The notes under the pieces were generated by a model that did not search any database, was not told where the DNA came from, and was given only the letters and a program-made list of their open reading frames with translations. This document shows positions 14,462 through 20,929 of a DNA stretch of 20,929 nt, in pieces. The position numbers were made by a program, and so were the translations under genes. Within the stretch, counting starts at the first letter, position 1. The number at the start of each line of letters is the position of its first letter. Source of the stretch: Pseudomonadota bacterium (GTDB lineage Bacteria > Pseudomonadota > Alphaproteobacteria > Rs-D84); assembly GCA_030531915.1 (NCBI GenBank), contig JAUNMD010000008.1:1-20929 (forward strand), in the 5' to 3' direction.

Positions 14462-15756
14462 TGAAACGTGTAATGAAATTTTTATCAAATTTGATTATGT
14501 GCACCGCGATTATGTTTGCTGCGCCGGTGTATGCCGCGACTAATTTGCCGGCGGGCGGTGATATTGGTGAGTTTGGCGCATGGACAACAGAACACAATCT
14601 GAAATCGTTTACCAGTGATATGTCGCGTGATTTGACCGAATTTCAATCCGGATTTCAAAATCAACAGTTGGTCAAAGATTATGTTCCGATTGAGGCCAAA
14701 GCCGGTCTGGCATTTATGAACGCCATGTCATGGGTGGCGGAAATACTGGACGGGTCATTGGTGCGGTTTGTGGTGATATTTATTATTATCGCATATATAT
14801 TCTGGGCGATGTTTGAAACATACCAGATGATGACCACAAAATCCAATGTACGCGATTTGGCCAAGAGTGTTGTCAAGAAAGGCGCAACGATTGCGATATG
14901 GATTATCATCTTGCAATTTGGGCCGGCGCGTGTGTTTATGTGGATTATGGGGCCGATTATTACGGTTGGAACGTATCTGTCGGACTTTATTTTGAACACG
15001 ATTGCAGATGTTGCGGGGGTGGATTTGCCCGACACATGCACCGCAATTCGTGATTATACCGCCGCGCACACACCCGCACGTATGCTGATTGATGCGAATG
15101 CCGCCGCCGATATGATGTGCGTGCCAACGCGGTTGTCGGGATTTTTCTATACTGCGATTGCCGCCGGATTCAAATGGATGTTGGCGGGAATTGGGCACAG
15201 CGCGTTTTCATTTGTTATTGGGGTCGCGTTTGTCGTGCTGTTTGTGTATAACGCGTTCAAGTTTGCATTTATCGCACTGGGCGTGATGGCGGATTTATTC
15301 TTGGCCGTGATAATGTTGCCATTTACCGCGATTGCCGAAACCGTTGGCAAAACATCTTACAAGGGAATTGCCGGCACGATATTCAACGGATTTTTGGGCT
15401 TGTTCAAGGTGGAATCGTTGTCCGCCCAGATTCAGCGTTTCATAAACGCAGCGTTGTATTTTGTGTCGCTGTCGATTGTGGTTGCGCTGTGTGCGGCGTT
15501 GCTGTCGGGAATTATTGATATGAATATGGCCGCCCAAGTCCCCAGTTTGAAAGATGACAATTTTATGGTTGTGTTGTTGTCGGGAATTTTGGTTGCATAT
15601 TTGGCAAATCACGCGATGGACATTGCCAAGAAAATCGGTGGCAGCATTGATGACAGCATGGGACAAAAGATTAAATCAGAGGCAACACGTCTGTGGAACA
15701 ATGCGTATGGCGAATACAAAAAGTGGAAAAAGATTATCGACGAAAACAAGAAATAA
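14461..15756 (+). CDS. VirB6/TrbL-like type IV secretion membrane protein (paralogue 5)
   Basis: A 431-residue protein, last in the operon. Residues 1-25 form a signal peptide (cleavage after VYA). A polar region of about 70 residues precedes the first inner membrane segment near 100-118; the next is near 142-162. GPIITVG at 164-170 and the loop with Cys193 and Cys220 follow the family layout. The second half has several hydrophobic segments including VIMLPFTAIAETVG, and the tail SEATRLWNNAYGEYKKWKK resembles paralogues 1 and 2. I chose the ATG at 14461 over the in-frame TTG at 14458 because ATG forms the common TGATG junction with the previous stop and has AGGAAAG upstream. It ends 2 bp from the converging uvrD stop, with no hairpin between. 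Function inferred. Confidence 0.7.
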   Translation: MKRVMKFLSNLIMCTAIMFAAPVYAATNLPAGGDIGEFGAWTTEHNLKSFTSDMSRDLTEFQSGFQNQQLVKDYVPIEAKAGLAFMNAMSWVAEILDGSLVRFVVIFIIIAYIFWAMFETYQMMTTKSNVRDLAKSVVKKGATIAIWIIILQFGPARVFMWIMGPIITVGTYLSDFILNTIADVAGVDLPDTCTAIRDYTAAHTPARMLIDANAAADMMCVPTRLSGFFYTAIAAGFKWMLAGIGHSAFSFVIGVAFVVLFVYNAFKFAFIALGVMADLFLAVIMLPFTAIAETVGKTSYKGIAGTIFNGFLGLFKVESLSAQIQRFINAALYFVSLSIVVALCAALLSGIIDMNMAAQVPSLKDDNFMVVLLSGILVAYLANHAMDIAKKIGGSIDDSMGQKIKSEATRLWNNAYGEYKKWKKIIDENKK

Positions 15757-15758
15757 AA

Positions 15759-17876
15759 TCAGTCCACAAATTCCAGATAATCACGTGCAACCTTTTTTAT
15801 ACCACGCGTACGGAATGCAACCGTTAAAATATTACCTGCATCTTCGATAACAACACCGCGCCCCATATCGGCATGTGACACCAGACGTCCAACTGCATTT
15901 TTTGGGGCGGCGGGTTGCGGTGCAATGGGGCGACGCGGTGTGTATGACGGGCGCGGCGCATATGACGCGCGAATATTGCGCGGGCCACCCCCTTGGAAAT
16001 CCAAGAAATGGTTGTCCATTTCCGTGATAAAACGGCTGGGCGAATTATATTGGTGCGAACCAAATACCATGCGCGACATTGCATTTGAAATTATTGCACG
16101 ACGACGTGCGCGCGTGATTGCAACGTATGCCAGACGGCGTTCCTCTTCCAGACCACCACCATCAATCGCCATATCGTTTGGGAAAATGCCATCTTCCCAT
16201 GCGGGCAAAAATACCGTGTTAAATTCCAACCCCTTGGCCGCGTGAATGGTCATAATGCTGACCGCGTCAATTACGGGGGTGGCATCGTTATCATTGTCGT
16301 CCGCCGTCATCAATGCCGCATGTTCCAAGAAATCCGGCAACGTATCATACTTTGCAATTACGTTCGTTATCAGTTCGCGAATATTGTCCAATCGTTCGCT
16401 GGCATCAGTATCCTTGGACGTGCGCCAATAATTTATATAGCCCGATTTTTCCATTATTGTGCGCGCCGCGTCCATTGGGTGCATGCCCGCCCACTCAAAA
16501 TCAAACGCCGATAAAAATTCTGTGGCCGCCGCACCCTGTTTGCCCGATAACTGCGCCGCACGCAACCCGTCCATCAGGTTTGTGCCATGCGCCCTGATTT
16601 TAGCAATCGCAGATGGGCCAAAACCACGGCGTGGTTTGCCGATAATACGCGTGAACGACATATCGTCAAACGGATATACCAACAGGCGCAAATACGCAAT
16701 CGCGTCGCGGATTTCCATGCGGTCATAAAACTTGGTCGCACCAACCAATTTGTACGGAATCCCGCGCGATGTAAATTCTTCTTCGAACAGACGCGACAAA
16801 CTGCCTGCGCGAATCAATACCGCAAAATCAGAATACGGCACGCCGTCCGCGCGTCGCATAATTGTGTCGGCGATAATACGTGCCTCGTCCCAATCGGACG
16901 GCAGGGTTAAAACATATACCGGTTCACCAGAATTACCGTTGGTGGCGGTACGTAAATCCTTGCCCAAACGGCCCTGATTATGACGTATCAATGAATTTGC
17001 CGCCCCCAGAATGTTTGGCGTACTGCGGTAATTTGTTTCCAAGCGAATTATCTGGGCGTTTTTGAATTTCTGTTCGAATCCCAAAATGTTTTTGATTTCC
17101 GCCCCGCGCCATGAATAAATCGACTGGTCATCATCACCAACGCAACAAATGTTCGGTGCGTCCGCATCGCGCGTCAGCATTTCCAAGAATTGCATCTGGG
17201 CACGATTGGTGTCCTGAAATTCATCAACCATAATGTATTTGAATTGCCGCGAATAACGCGCCAGAATGTCCGGATTTTTATCAAACAGGTTCAACACGTG
17301 TAATATTATGTCGCCGAAATCAACCGCACCCATGCGCGCTAATTCTGCGTTATATGCGTCCAGAATTTTTTTAGCAGCATCACTGACCGTAATATCATCA
17401 CCGTGACGCAGCCCCTTGTCCTTGATTGCGGAAATGCGTTCCACCCAATCGGACGGATTATAATCCTTGGCGTCCAATGACATATCGGCAAAAATGTTTT
17501 TCATGGTTGCCTTTTGATCATCTTCGCCATAAATCAGGAAATCACGACGCAGGCCGGCGGCCGCCGCATTCGCGCGCAATATGCGCAGGCAAATTGAATG
17601 AAATGTCCCGCACCACAGGTCAGACGGACGCCACGTGGCCGCATCATCTGCAAATTCGGCAATACGCGTTTTCATTTCGTTTGCCGCGCGATTCGTAAAT
17701 GTCAGTGCCAAAACCTGCCACGGCATTGCCAGACCGGAATTTAATATGTACGCCACACGCGTTGTCAGCACACGCGTTTTTCCCGTGCCCGCCCCAGACA
17801 GCACCAACAGTGGCCCATCGGTTGTGGTGACGGCTAATTTTTGTTCGGGGTTAAGATTTTCTAGATTTAGATTCAC
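15759..17876 (-). CDS. uvrD: ATP-dependent DNA helicase UvrD/PcrA/Rep type
   Basis: A 705-residue superfamily 1A helicase that unwinds DNA 3' to 5' in repair and in clearing protein blocks. In order: Q-motif LNPEQKLAV, Walker A GAGTGKT (residues 28-34), TFTNRAANEMK, Walker B region DEFQDTNRAQ, GDDDQSIYSWRGAE, TNYRSTPNI, TIHAAKGLEF and ERRLAYVAITRARR. A C-terminal small domain (GRGVVIEDAGNILTVAF) is the Tudor-like end seen in UvrD/PcrA, which favours these over Rep. An ATG in the same frame at 17906 overlaps the -35 box of a strong promoter (TTGATA-17-TATAAT) and would not be transcribed from it. The GTG at 17874-17876, 6 bp after that -10, gives MNLNLENLNPEQ and a leaderless mRNA. dnaQ diverges from the same region. 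Confidence 0.95.
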   Translation of the reverse strand: MNLNLENLNPEQKLAVTTTDGPLLVLSGAGTGKTRVLTTRVAYILNSGLAMPWQVLALTFTNRAANEMKTRIAEFADDAATWRPSDLWCGTFHSICLRILRANAAAAGLRRDFLIYGEDDQKATMKNIFADMSLDAKDYNPSDWVERISAIKDKGLRHGDDITVSDAAKKILDAYNAELARMGAVDFGDIILHVLNLFDKNPDILARYSRQFKYIMVDEFQDTNRAQMQFLEMLTRDADAPNICCVGDDDQSIYSWRGAEIKNILGFEQKFKNAQIIRLETNYRSTPNILGAANSLIRHNQGRLGKDLRTATNGNSGEPVYVLTLPSDWDEARIIADTIMRRADGVPYSDFAVLIRAGSLSRLFEEEFTSRGIPYKLVGATKFYDRMEIRDAIAYLRLLVYPFDDMSFTRIIGKPRRGFGPSAIAKIRAHGTNLMDGLRAAQLSGKQGAAATEFLSAFDFEWAGMHPMDAARTIMEKSGYINYWRTSKDTDASERLDNIRELITNVIAKYDTLPDFLEHAALMTADDNDNDATPVIDAVSIMTIHAAKGLEFNTVFLPAWEDGIFPNDMAIDGGGLEEERRLAYVAITRARRRAIISNAMSRMVFGSHQYNSPSRFITEMDNHFLDFQGGGPRNIRASYAPRPSYTPRRPIAPQPAAPKNAVGRLVSHADMGRGVVIEDAGNILTVAFRTRGIKKVARDYLEFVD

Positions 17877-17882
17877 GCGTTT

Positions 17883-17911
17883 ATTATAATACACGCGCAA
17901 CAACATATCAA
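17883..17911 (-). promoter_or_regulatory. Sigma70 promoter of uvrD (leaderless), perhaps bidirectional
   Basis: The minus strand reads TTGATA (17906-17911), a 17-bp spacer and TATAAT (17883-17888), 6 bp before the GTG at 17876. The -10 lies in ATTATAAT (17883-17890), which is its own reverse complement, so a plus-strand TATAAT at 17885-17890 could also serve dnaQ with a leader near 48 bases. Confidence 0.75.
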
Positions 17912-17944
17912 AAATATATTTTTTATTACAGGAAAGGGACGGTT

Positions 17945-18622
17945 ATGGCGCGTGTTATTTGCTTCGATATTGAAACCACAGGATTTGAATATTTGCGGGG
18001 CGACCGCTGTATTGAAATCGGTGCGGTTGAAATGGTCGATGGACGCATTACCGACAACACATTCCACGAATATATAAATCCAGAGGGGAAAATTATTCCC
18101 CCAGAAACATATATGGTTCACAAGATTTCCAATGCTTTTTTGGAAGACAAACCGAAAATGTCCGTTATCGCGCCAAAATTCTTGGAATTTATTGGCGATG
18201 CGCCACTGGTTGCGCACAACGGGATTGACTTTGACTTTCCATTTATCAACCACGAATTGGAAATGCTGAACCTGCCCCAGATTCCGCGTTCGCGCCAGTT
18301 GGATTCTATTATCATTGCGCGCAATCGTGTTTTTGGGCCTAAAAGTTATTCGTTGGACGCATTGGCGAAATGGTATGGAATATCACTGACCGCGCGTGCC
18401 GATGCGCACGGCGCGTTGATTGACGCGGAAATCTTGGCCAAGGTGTACAAGGAACTGGAAAACACCGCGCCCGCCCCAGACATCAGTGAAATTATTGCAA
18501 AACAACACGATGCGTTTTTGAAAACACCAAAAACAGGTGGCGATTTTCCACATCGCACATTCCCAGCGCACCCAGATGAACTGGAAAACCACAACGCATT
18601 TATGGAAAAGTTAAACAAATAA
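17945..18622 (+). CDS. dnaQ: DNA polymerase III epsilon subunit, proofreading exonuclease DnaQ
   Basis: A 225-residue 3'-5' exonuclease of the DEDDh class that proofreads for the replicative polymerase. Exo I is FDIETTGF with Asp8 and Glu10. Exo II is AHNGIDFDFPFINHEL, with the expected Asp at 97; compared with the usual HNAxFD there is one extra residue between HN and FD. Exo III is HGALID with His155 and Asp160. The length fits bacterial epsilon, and the last ~50 residues (from about 175) would hold the link to the alpha subunit. The ATG has a strong AGGAAAGGG ribosome site. It diverges from uvrD and ends in a hairpin terminator. Another DEDDh exonuclease is possible but the fit to DnaQ is good. 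Confidence 0.92.
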   Translation: MARVICFDIETTGFEYLRGDRCIEIGAVEMVDGRITDNTFHEYINPEGKIIPPETYMVHKISNAFLEDKPKMSVIAPKFLEFIGDAPLVAHNGIDFDFPFINHELEMLNLPQIPRSRQLDSIIIARNRVFGPKSYSLDALAKWYGISLTARADAHGALIDAEILAKVYKELENTAPAPDISEIIAKQHDAFLKTPKTGGDFPHRTFPAHPDELENHNAFMEKLNK

Positions 18623-18646
18623 AAAACGCCCATTTGGGCGTTTTTT
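18621..18646. terminator. Bidirectional rho-independent terminator
   Basis: AAAAAACGCCC (18621-18631) and GGGCGTTTTTT (18636-18646) pair around a 4-base loop, with A and T runs on either side. It serves both converging genes: it begins inside the dnaQ stop codon and ends inside the stop codon of the Cys-rich protein gene. Confidence 0.93.
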
Positions 18647-20819
18647 ATTTGTTTGCCGTGCAAATCCCATTGACACGTGTGTATCCGTCGATACAAACAC
18701 ATGTACCATAACTGTTACGTATTTCTATATCTTTGACACATTCTGCCAAGCATTGACCACTGAATGGTGTATAACCCTTGTTACATACACAACGGTCATT
18801 TACATAACTGTTCACACCTGCTGTGCCTGGCGTTTTTGCGTATGTCGAATTATCTGGACACAGCAATGACTGATAGAACATTTCGGAAATATTCTCGATA
18901 CAGTTATCATCACTGTTGCACAAGTTCTTTTCAGCAGCTTCATCAGCAAAGACGGCGTATGCACATGTCAATGCAACATTACGGCATGCACCACGCATTA
19001 CGTTGTACACACTGCCGATACTGGCCGATGATGACCATGCGTTGACCTGTGTCACCTGTTGATTATAGCACGTTGCGATATCCAACATACATGACGACGC
19101 ATAGTCCGATATAATCTGTTGCTGGGCGGCGCGAACATTGACCAGTGCACGTTGGACATAATTTACAACAATGTCATTGTATGGCATATAATTACCATTC
19201 TTGTCATATGTGTATGCCTGACATTTGTCCAGAACCGCGCGGCATAACCCTTCGTCGGTAACCTTTTGTTTCGTTCCGATTTTGTGCATCAGGTACCCCG
19301 CAATACATGCACCGTTATTGCCGACCGGCGTACTTTCGGTTGGTGTGGCCTTGCAACTTGCCTGGTTGATTGACATACCGTATGACTTTTGCAAGAAATT
19401 TGCATCAATACCTGCGTTATTATACCCCTTCATAAAAGCGGTAATGTCCGTAATATCTTGGCCCAATACAACCTTGCCATTTTCGTCAATATAGACCTTG
19501 GTCGGGTCAAGGCATTTTACATAGTTATCACCGCACACCATGTCGTCGGTCATACACGCGTCCAGCGCACCAATGCACCCCTTGGCATCATATTGATTCT
19601 TGTTCTGCAATACTGCCAGTCGGGCCTTTTGCAACATACGATTTGCACTGCGCACATTGGACACCAATGTTTCGTTCATCTTGGTCAGGCCCTGTTCATA
19701 CGAAATGCAATCCTTGTCGATTGCCAAATCGTAATTACCGGTAATCTGCTGGGACGTTGCGCCAACCTCTTTGCACTGGGTCAGGACGGTGTTGCAACGC
19801 TTTTTCGCGGCATTGTACAATTCCGTGCCACGCAGGTTTGAAAAACTGCCGGTATTCGTGCTCAGGAAATCCAGATTGAATAAATCGCTGGTGTCGGCCG
19901 TAAAGTCCAAGTCCATATCCAGACCGGTGTACGTGTCCGATGAATACGATGTGGAACTCTTTGGGTCTTTTATCAACGCCTCTATCTGTTCCAACATATT
20001 GCGGGTTTCGGTCGTATCAACCGTACCGGACAGGGCCTCTTCGGCCTCGGTCGCGGACATAATCGCGCGAATTTCGTCCGCAGACAATCCAACATAGCGA
20101 ATACGCTGGGCAACCTCGTTCAACTGGGTATTGGCGTCTTTGACGGCGTCTTCGACCTTGGTATATTTGGACAGGTTTGCACTGCAACTGCAACGCTTTT
20201 GATTAGAATCAATCACCGCACAGAATTGATCCATGCAATCGTTGTATTGTTCCTGACACGATTTGTTCAAACTGGCGGTCTGTTCCAAGCGTTCCTTGGC
20301 ATCGGCGATGGATTCCGCACTGACTGTCTTGGTTGCCGCGCGCGTTGATAAATTACGAATTTCCGATGATATGTTTGACCCCGTCTGGGTGTCTGTGCCG
20401 GCGATTTTTGCGCGACCGCCAACCTCTGCGGTTGATGGGCGCAATGTCAGCCCCAAACGACGAACCGCGGGATTGCTGTTTATACTGGCGGCCTCGACCC
20501 GCGAATTACGACCGCTGGTGTTGACCGCGGCGTCCAACCCGGTGCGCGATGTTGCGACATTGCCATTCGCACTGGACGCACGTGCGGCGGCCGTTGCACT
20601 GCGTGTGGCGGTGTTTGACGTGGACGTGGCACTGCGCACAGATGTTGTGGTGTCGGTCGTGCGCGTTGCGGTACGCGATGACACCGTGCGTGACGAATTA
20701 CTGTCTGACTTGGTCGTGGTTGGAATTACGCGTGATGGCGTAACAGACGCCGTGTCGGCGGCAAACGCCGTCGGCGCGAAACAAGCCAACGCAAAAAAAC
20801 ATGTCAGAAACTTTTTCAT
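18645..20819 (-). CDS. Large secreted Cys-rich protein with C-x6-C and EGF-like repeats
   Basis: A 724-residue exported protein. Residues 1-20 are a signal peptide (MKKFLTCFF..., cleavage after AFA). Residues 22-95 are Ser/Thr/Ala/Arg-rich and probably disordered. From about 185 the protein is helical-looking and Cys-rich, with pairs spaced C-x6-C at 188/195, 342/349, 415/422/429/436, 526/533, 577/584 and 612/619. The end has two copies of C-x-C-x2-GYT-x3-G-x-C (near 677-690 and 707-720), like EGF or trypsin-inhibitor-like modules. No known family is recognised. Many disulfides imply folding in the periplasm or outside. I start at the second Met: an extended -10 (TGATATAAT) ends 10 bp before it, whereas the ATG at 20828 lies almost inside the promoter. 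Surface, adhesion or secretion-linked roles are guesses. Confidence 0.8.
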   Translation of the reverse strand: MKKFLTCFFALACFAPTAFAADTASVTPSRVIPTTTKSDSNSSRTVSSRTATRTTDTTTSVRSATSTSNTATRSATAAARASSANGNVATSRTGLDAAVNTSGRNSRVEAASINSNPAVRRLGLTLRPSTAEVGGRAKIAGTDTQTGSNISSEIRNLSTRAATKTVSAESIADAKERLEQTASLNKSCQEQYNDCMDQFCAVIDSNQKRCSCSANLSKYTKVEDAVKDANTQLNEVAQRIRYVGLSADEIRAIMSATEAEEALSGTVDTTETRNMLEQIEALIKDPKSSTSYSSDTYTGLDMDLDFTADTSDLFNLDFLSTNTGSFSNLRGTELYNAAKKRCNTVLTQCKEVGATSQQITGNYDLAIDKDCISYEQGLTKMNETLVSNVRSANRMLQKARLAVLQNKNQYDAKGCIGALDACMTDDMVCGDNYVKCLDPTKVYIDENGKVVLGQDITDITAFMKGYNNAGIDANFLQKSYGMSINQASCKATPTESTPVGNNGACIAGYLMHKIGTKQKVTDEGLCRAVLDKCQAYTYDKNGNYMPYNDIVVNYVQRALVNVRAAQQQIISDYASSCMLDIATCYNQQVTQVNAWSSSASIGSVYNVMRGACRNVALTCAYAVFADEAAEKNLCNSDDNCIENISEMFYQSLLCPDNSTYAKTPGTAGVNSYVNDRCVCNKGYTPFSGQCLAECVKDIEIRNSYGTCVCIDGYTRVNGICTANK

Positions 20820-20829
20820 ACTTGGCATA

Positions 20830-20838
20830 ATTATATCA
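20830..20838 (-). promoter_or_regulatory. Extended -10 promoter of the Cys-rich protein gene
   Basis: The minus strand reads TGATATAAT inside TTGTGATATAATT, the same 13-mer as the plus arm of the divergent promoter at 10479-10491. It is 10 bp from the ATG at 20819, implying a leader of only a few bases and no ribosome site. Confidence 0.65.
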
Positions 20839-20873
20839 CAAGTACCAGCGACATAAAAGACGAAAGTTAAAAT

Positions 20874-20929
20874 ATGAACACATATCCGCTGACGCTGCGC
20901 CGCGATAAAAATTTTGTGTGCTGCGCGCA
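20874..20929 (+). CDS. Start of an unidentified gene (cut by window edge)
   Basis: An ATG at 20874 opens a frame MNTYPLTLRRDKNFVCCA that is open to the window end (18 codons). A stop codon (20868-20870) lies just upstream in frame, so this ATG is the natural start. It diverges from the Cys-rich protein gene by 54 bp. The ribosome site is weak (GAAAG). Too little is visible to name it. Confidence 0.4.
   Translation, partial: MNTYPLTLRRDKNFVCCA

Noticed and set aside
17877..17906. ATG at 17906 as the uvrD start
   Set aside because: It overlaps the -35 hexamer of the strong uvrD promoter and adds ten residues unlike helicase N-termini.
20263..20856. 197-codon open frame on the plus strand opposite the Cys-rich protein gene
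   Set aside because: Lies antisense to the Ser/Thr/Arg-rich region, a typical shadow frame; the signal peptide and promoter support the minus strand.
1..20929. tRNA, rRNA, CRISPR arrays, insertion sequences
   Set aside because: No cloverleaf-like segment, repeat-spacer array, transposase or terminal inverted repeats were seen; the gaps between genes are all under about 110 bp.

Overview
The window looks like chromosomal DNA of an uncultured alphaproteobacterium. The evidence is a division and cell-wall locus (mraY, ftsW, murG), a class A penicillin-binding protein, UvrD, DnaQ, ribosomal protein L31 and ComF, all packed with very short gaps. Five tandem or near-tandem VirB6-like proteins recall the multiplied VirB6 genes of Rickettsiales. 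A lysozyme-inhibitor-like lipoprotein suggests life with a host, for example in a gut. The lineage is inferred; there is no rRNA in the window.

Layout. 1-3824 (minus): ftsW-murG, then a secreted Ala-rich OmpA-like protein overlapping the start of comF (cut by the window edge). 3878-5369 (minus): mraY with its own terminator, preceded by an MliC-like lipoprotein. murD, often found between mraY and ftsW, is absent here. 5430-9086 (minus): PBP1A-like transglycosylase/transpeptidase, a catalytically dead inositol-monophosphatase homologue, rpmE and an unknown 172-residue protein. 9156-15756: five polytopic VirB6/TrbL-like proteins, one on minus and four in a translationally coupled plus-strand operon (ATGA, ATGA, TGATG junctions), diverging from a 37-bp near-palindrome that carries both -10 boxes. 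15759-18622: uvrD (minus) and dnaQ (plus), divergent. 18645-20819 (minus): a large secreted Cys-rich protein with repeated C-x6-C spacing and EGF-like C-terminal repeats. 20874 onwards: the first codons of an unidentified plus-strand gene.

How the genes fit together. mraY, murG, ftsW and the PBP1A-like protein make, flip-side modify and polymerise peptidoglycan. The lipoprotein may protect that wall from lysozyme. The VirB6-like set would form inner-membrane channel subunits of a type IV secretion machine whose other parts lie outside the window. The Cys-rich and OmpA-like proteins are envelope or surface proteins.

The most unusual features are (a) promoter placement that implies leaderless mRNAs for several genes (ftsW, uvrD, the PBP gene and others) and moves two gene starts inward; (b) the symmetric divergent promoter between the VirB6-like genes; (c) a perfect 10-bp dyad around the mraY ribosome-binding site and start codon, overlapping its predicted transcription start; (d) an IMPase relative with all metal ligands lost; (e) the C-x6-C secreted protein. 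There is no gene-free stretch above 300 bases, and I saw no tRNA, rRNA, CRISPR array or insertion sequence.
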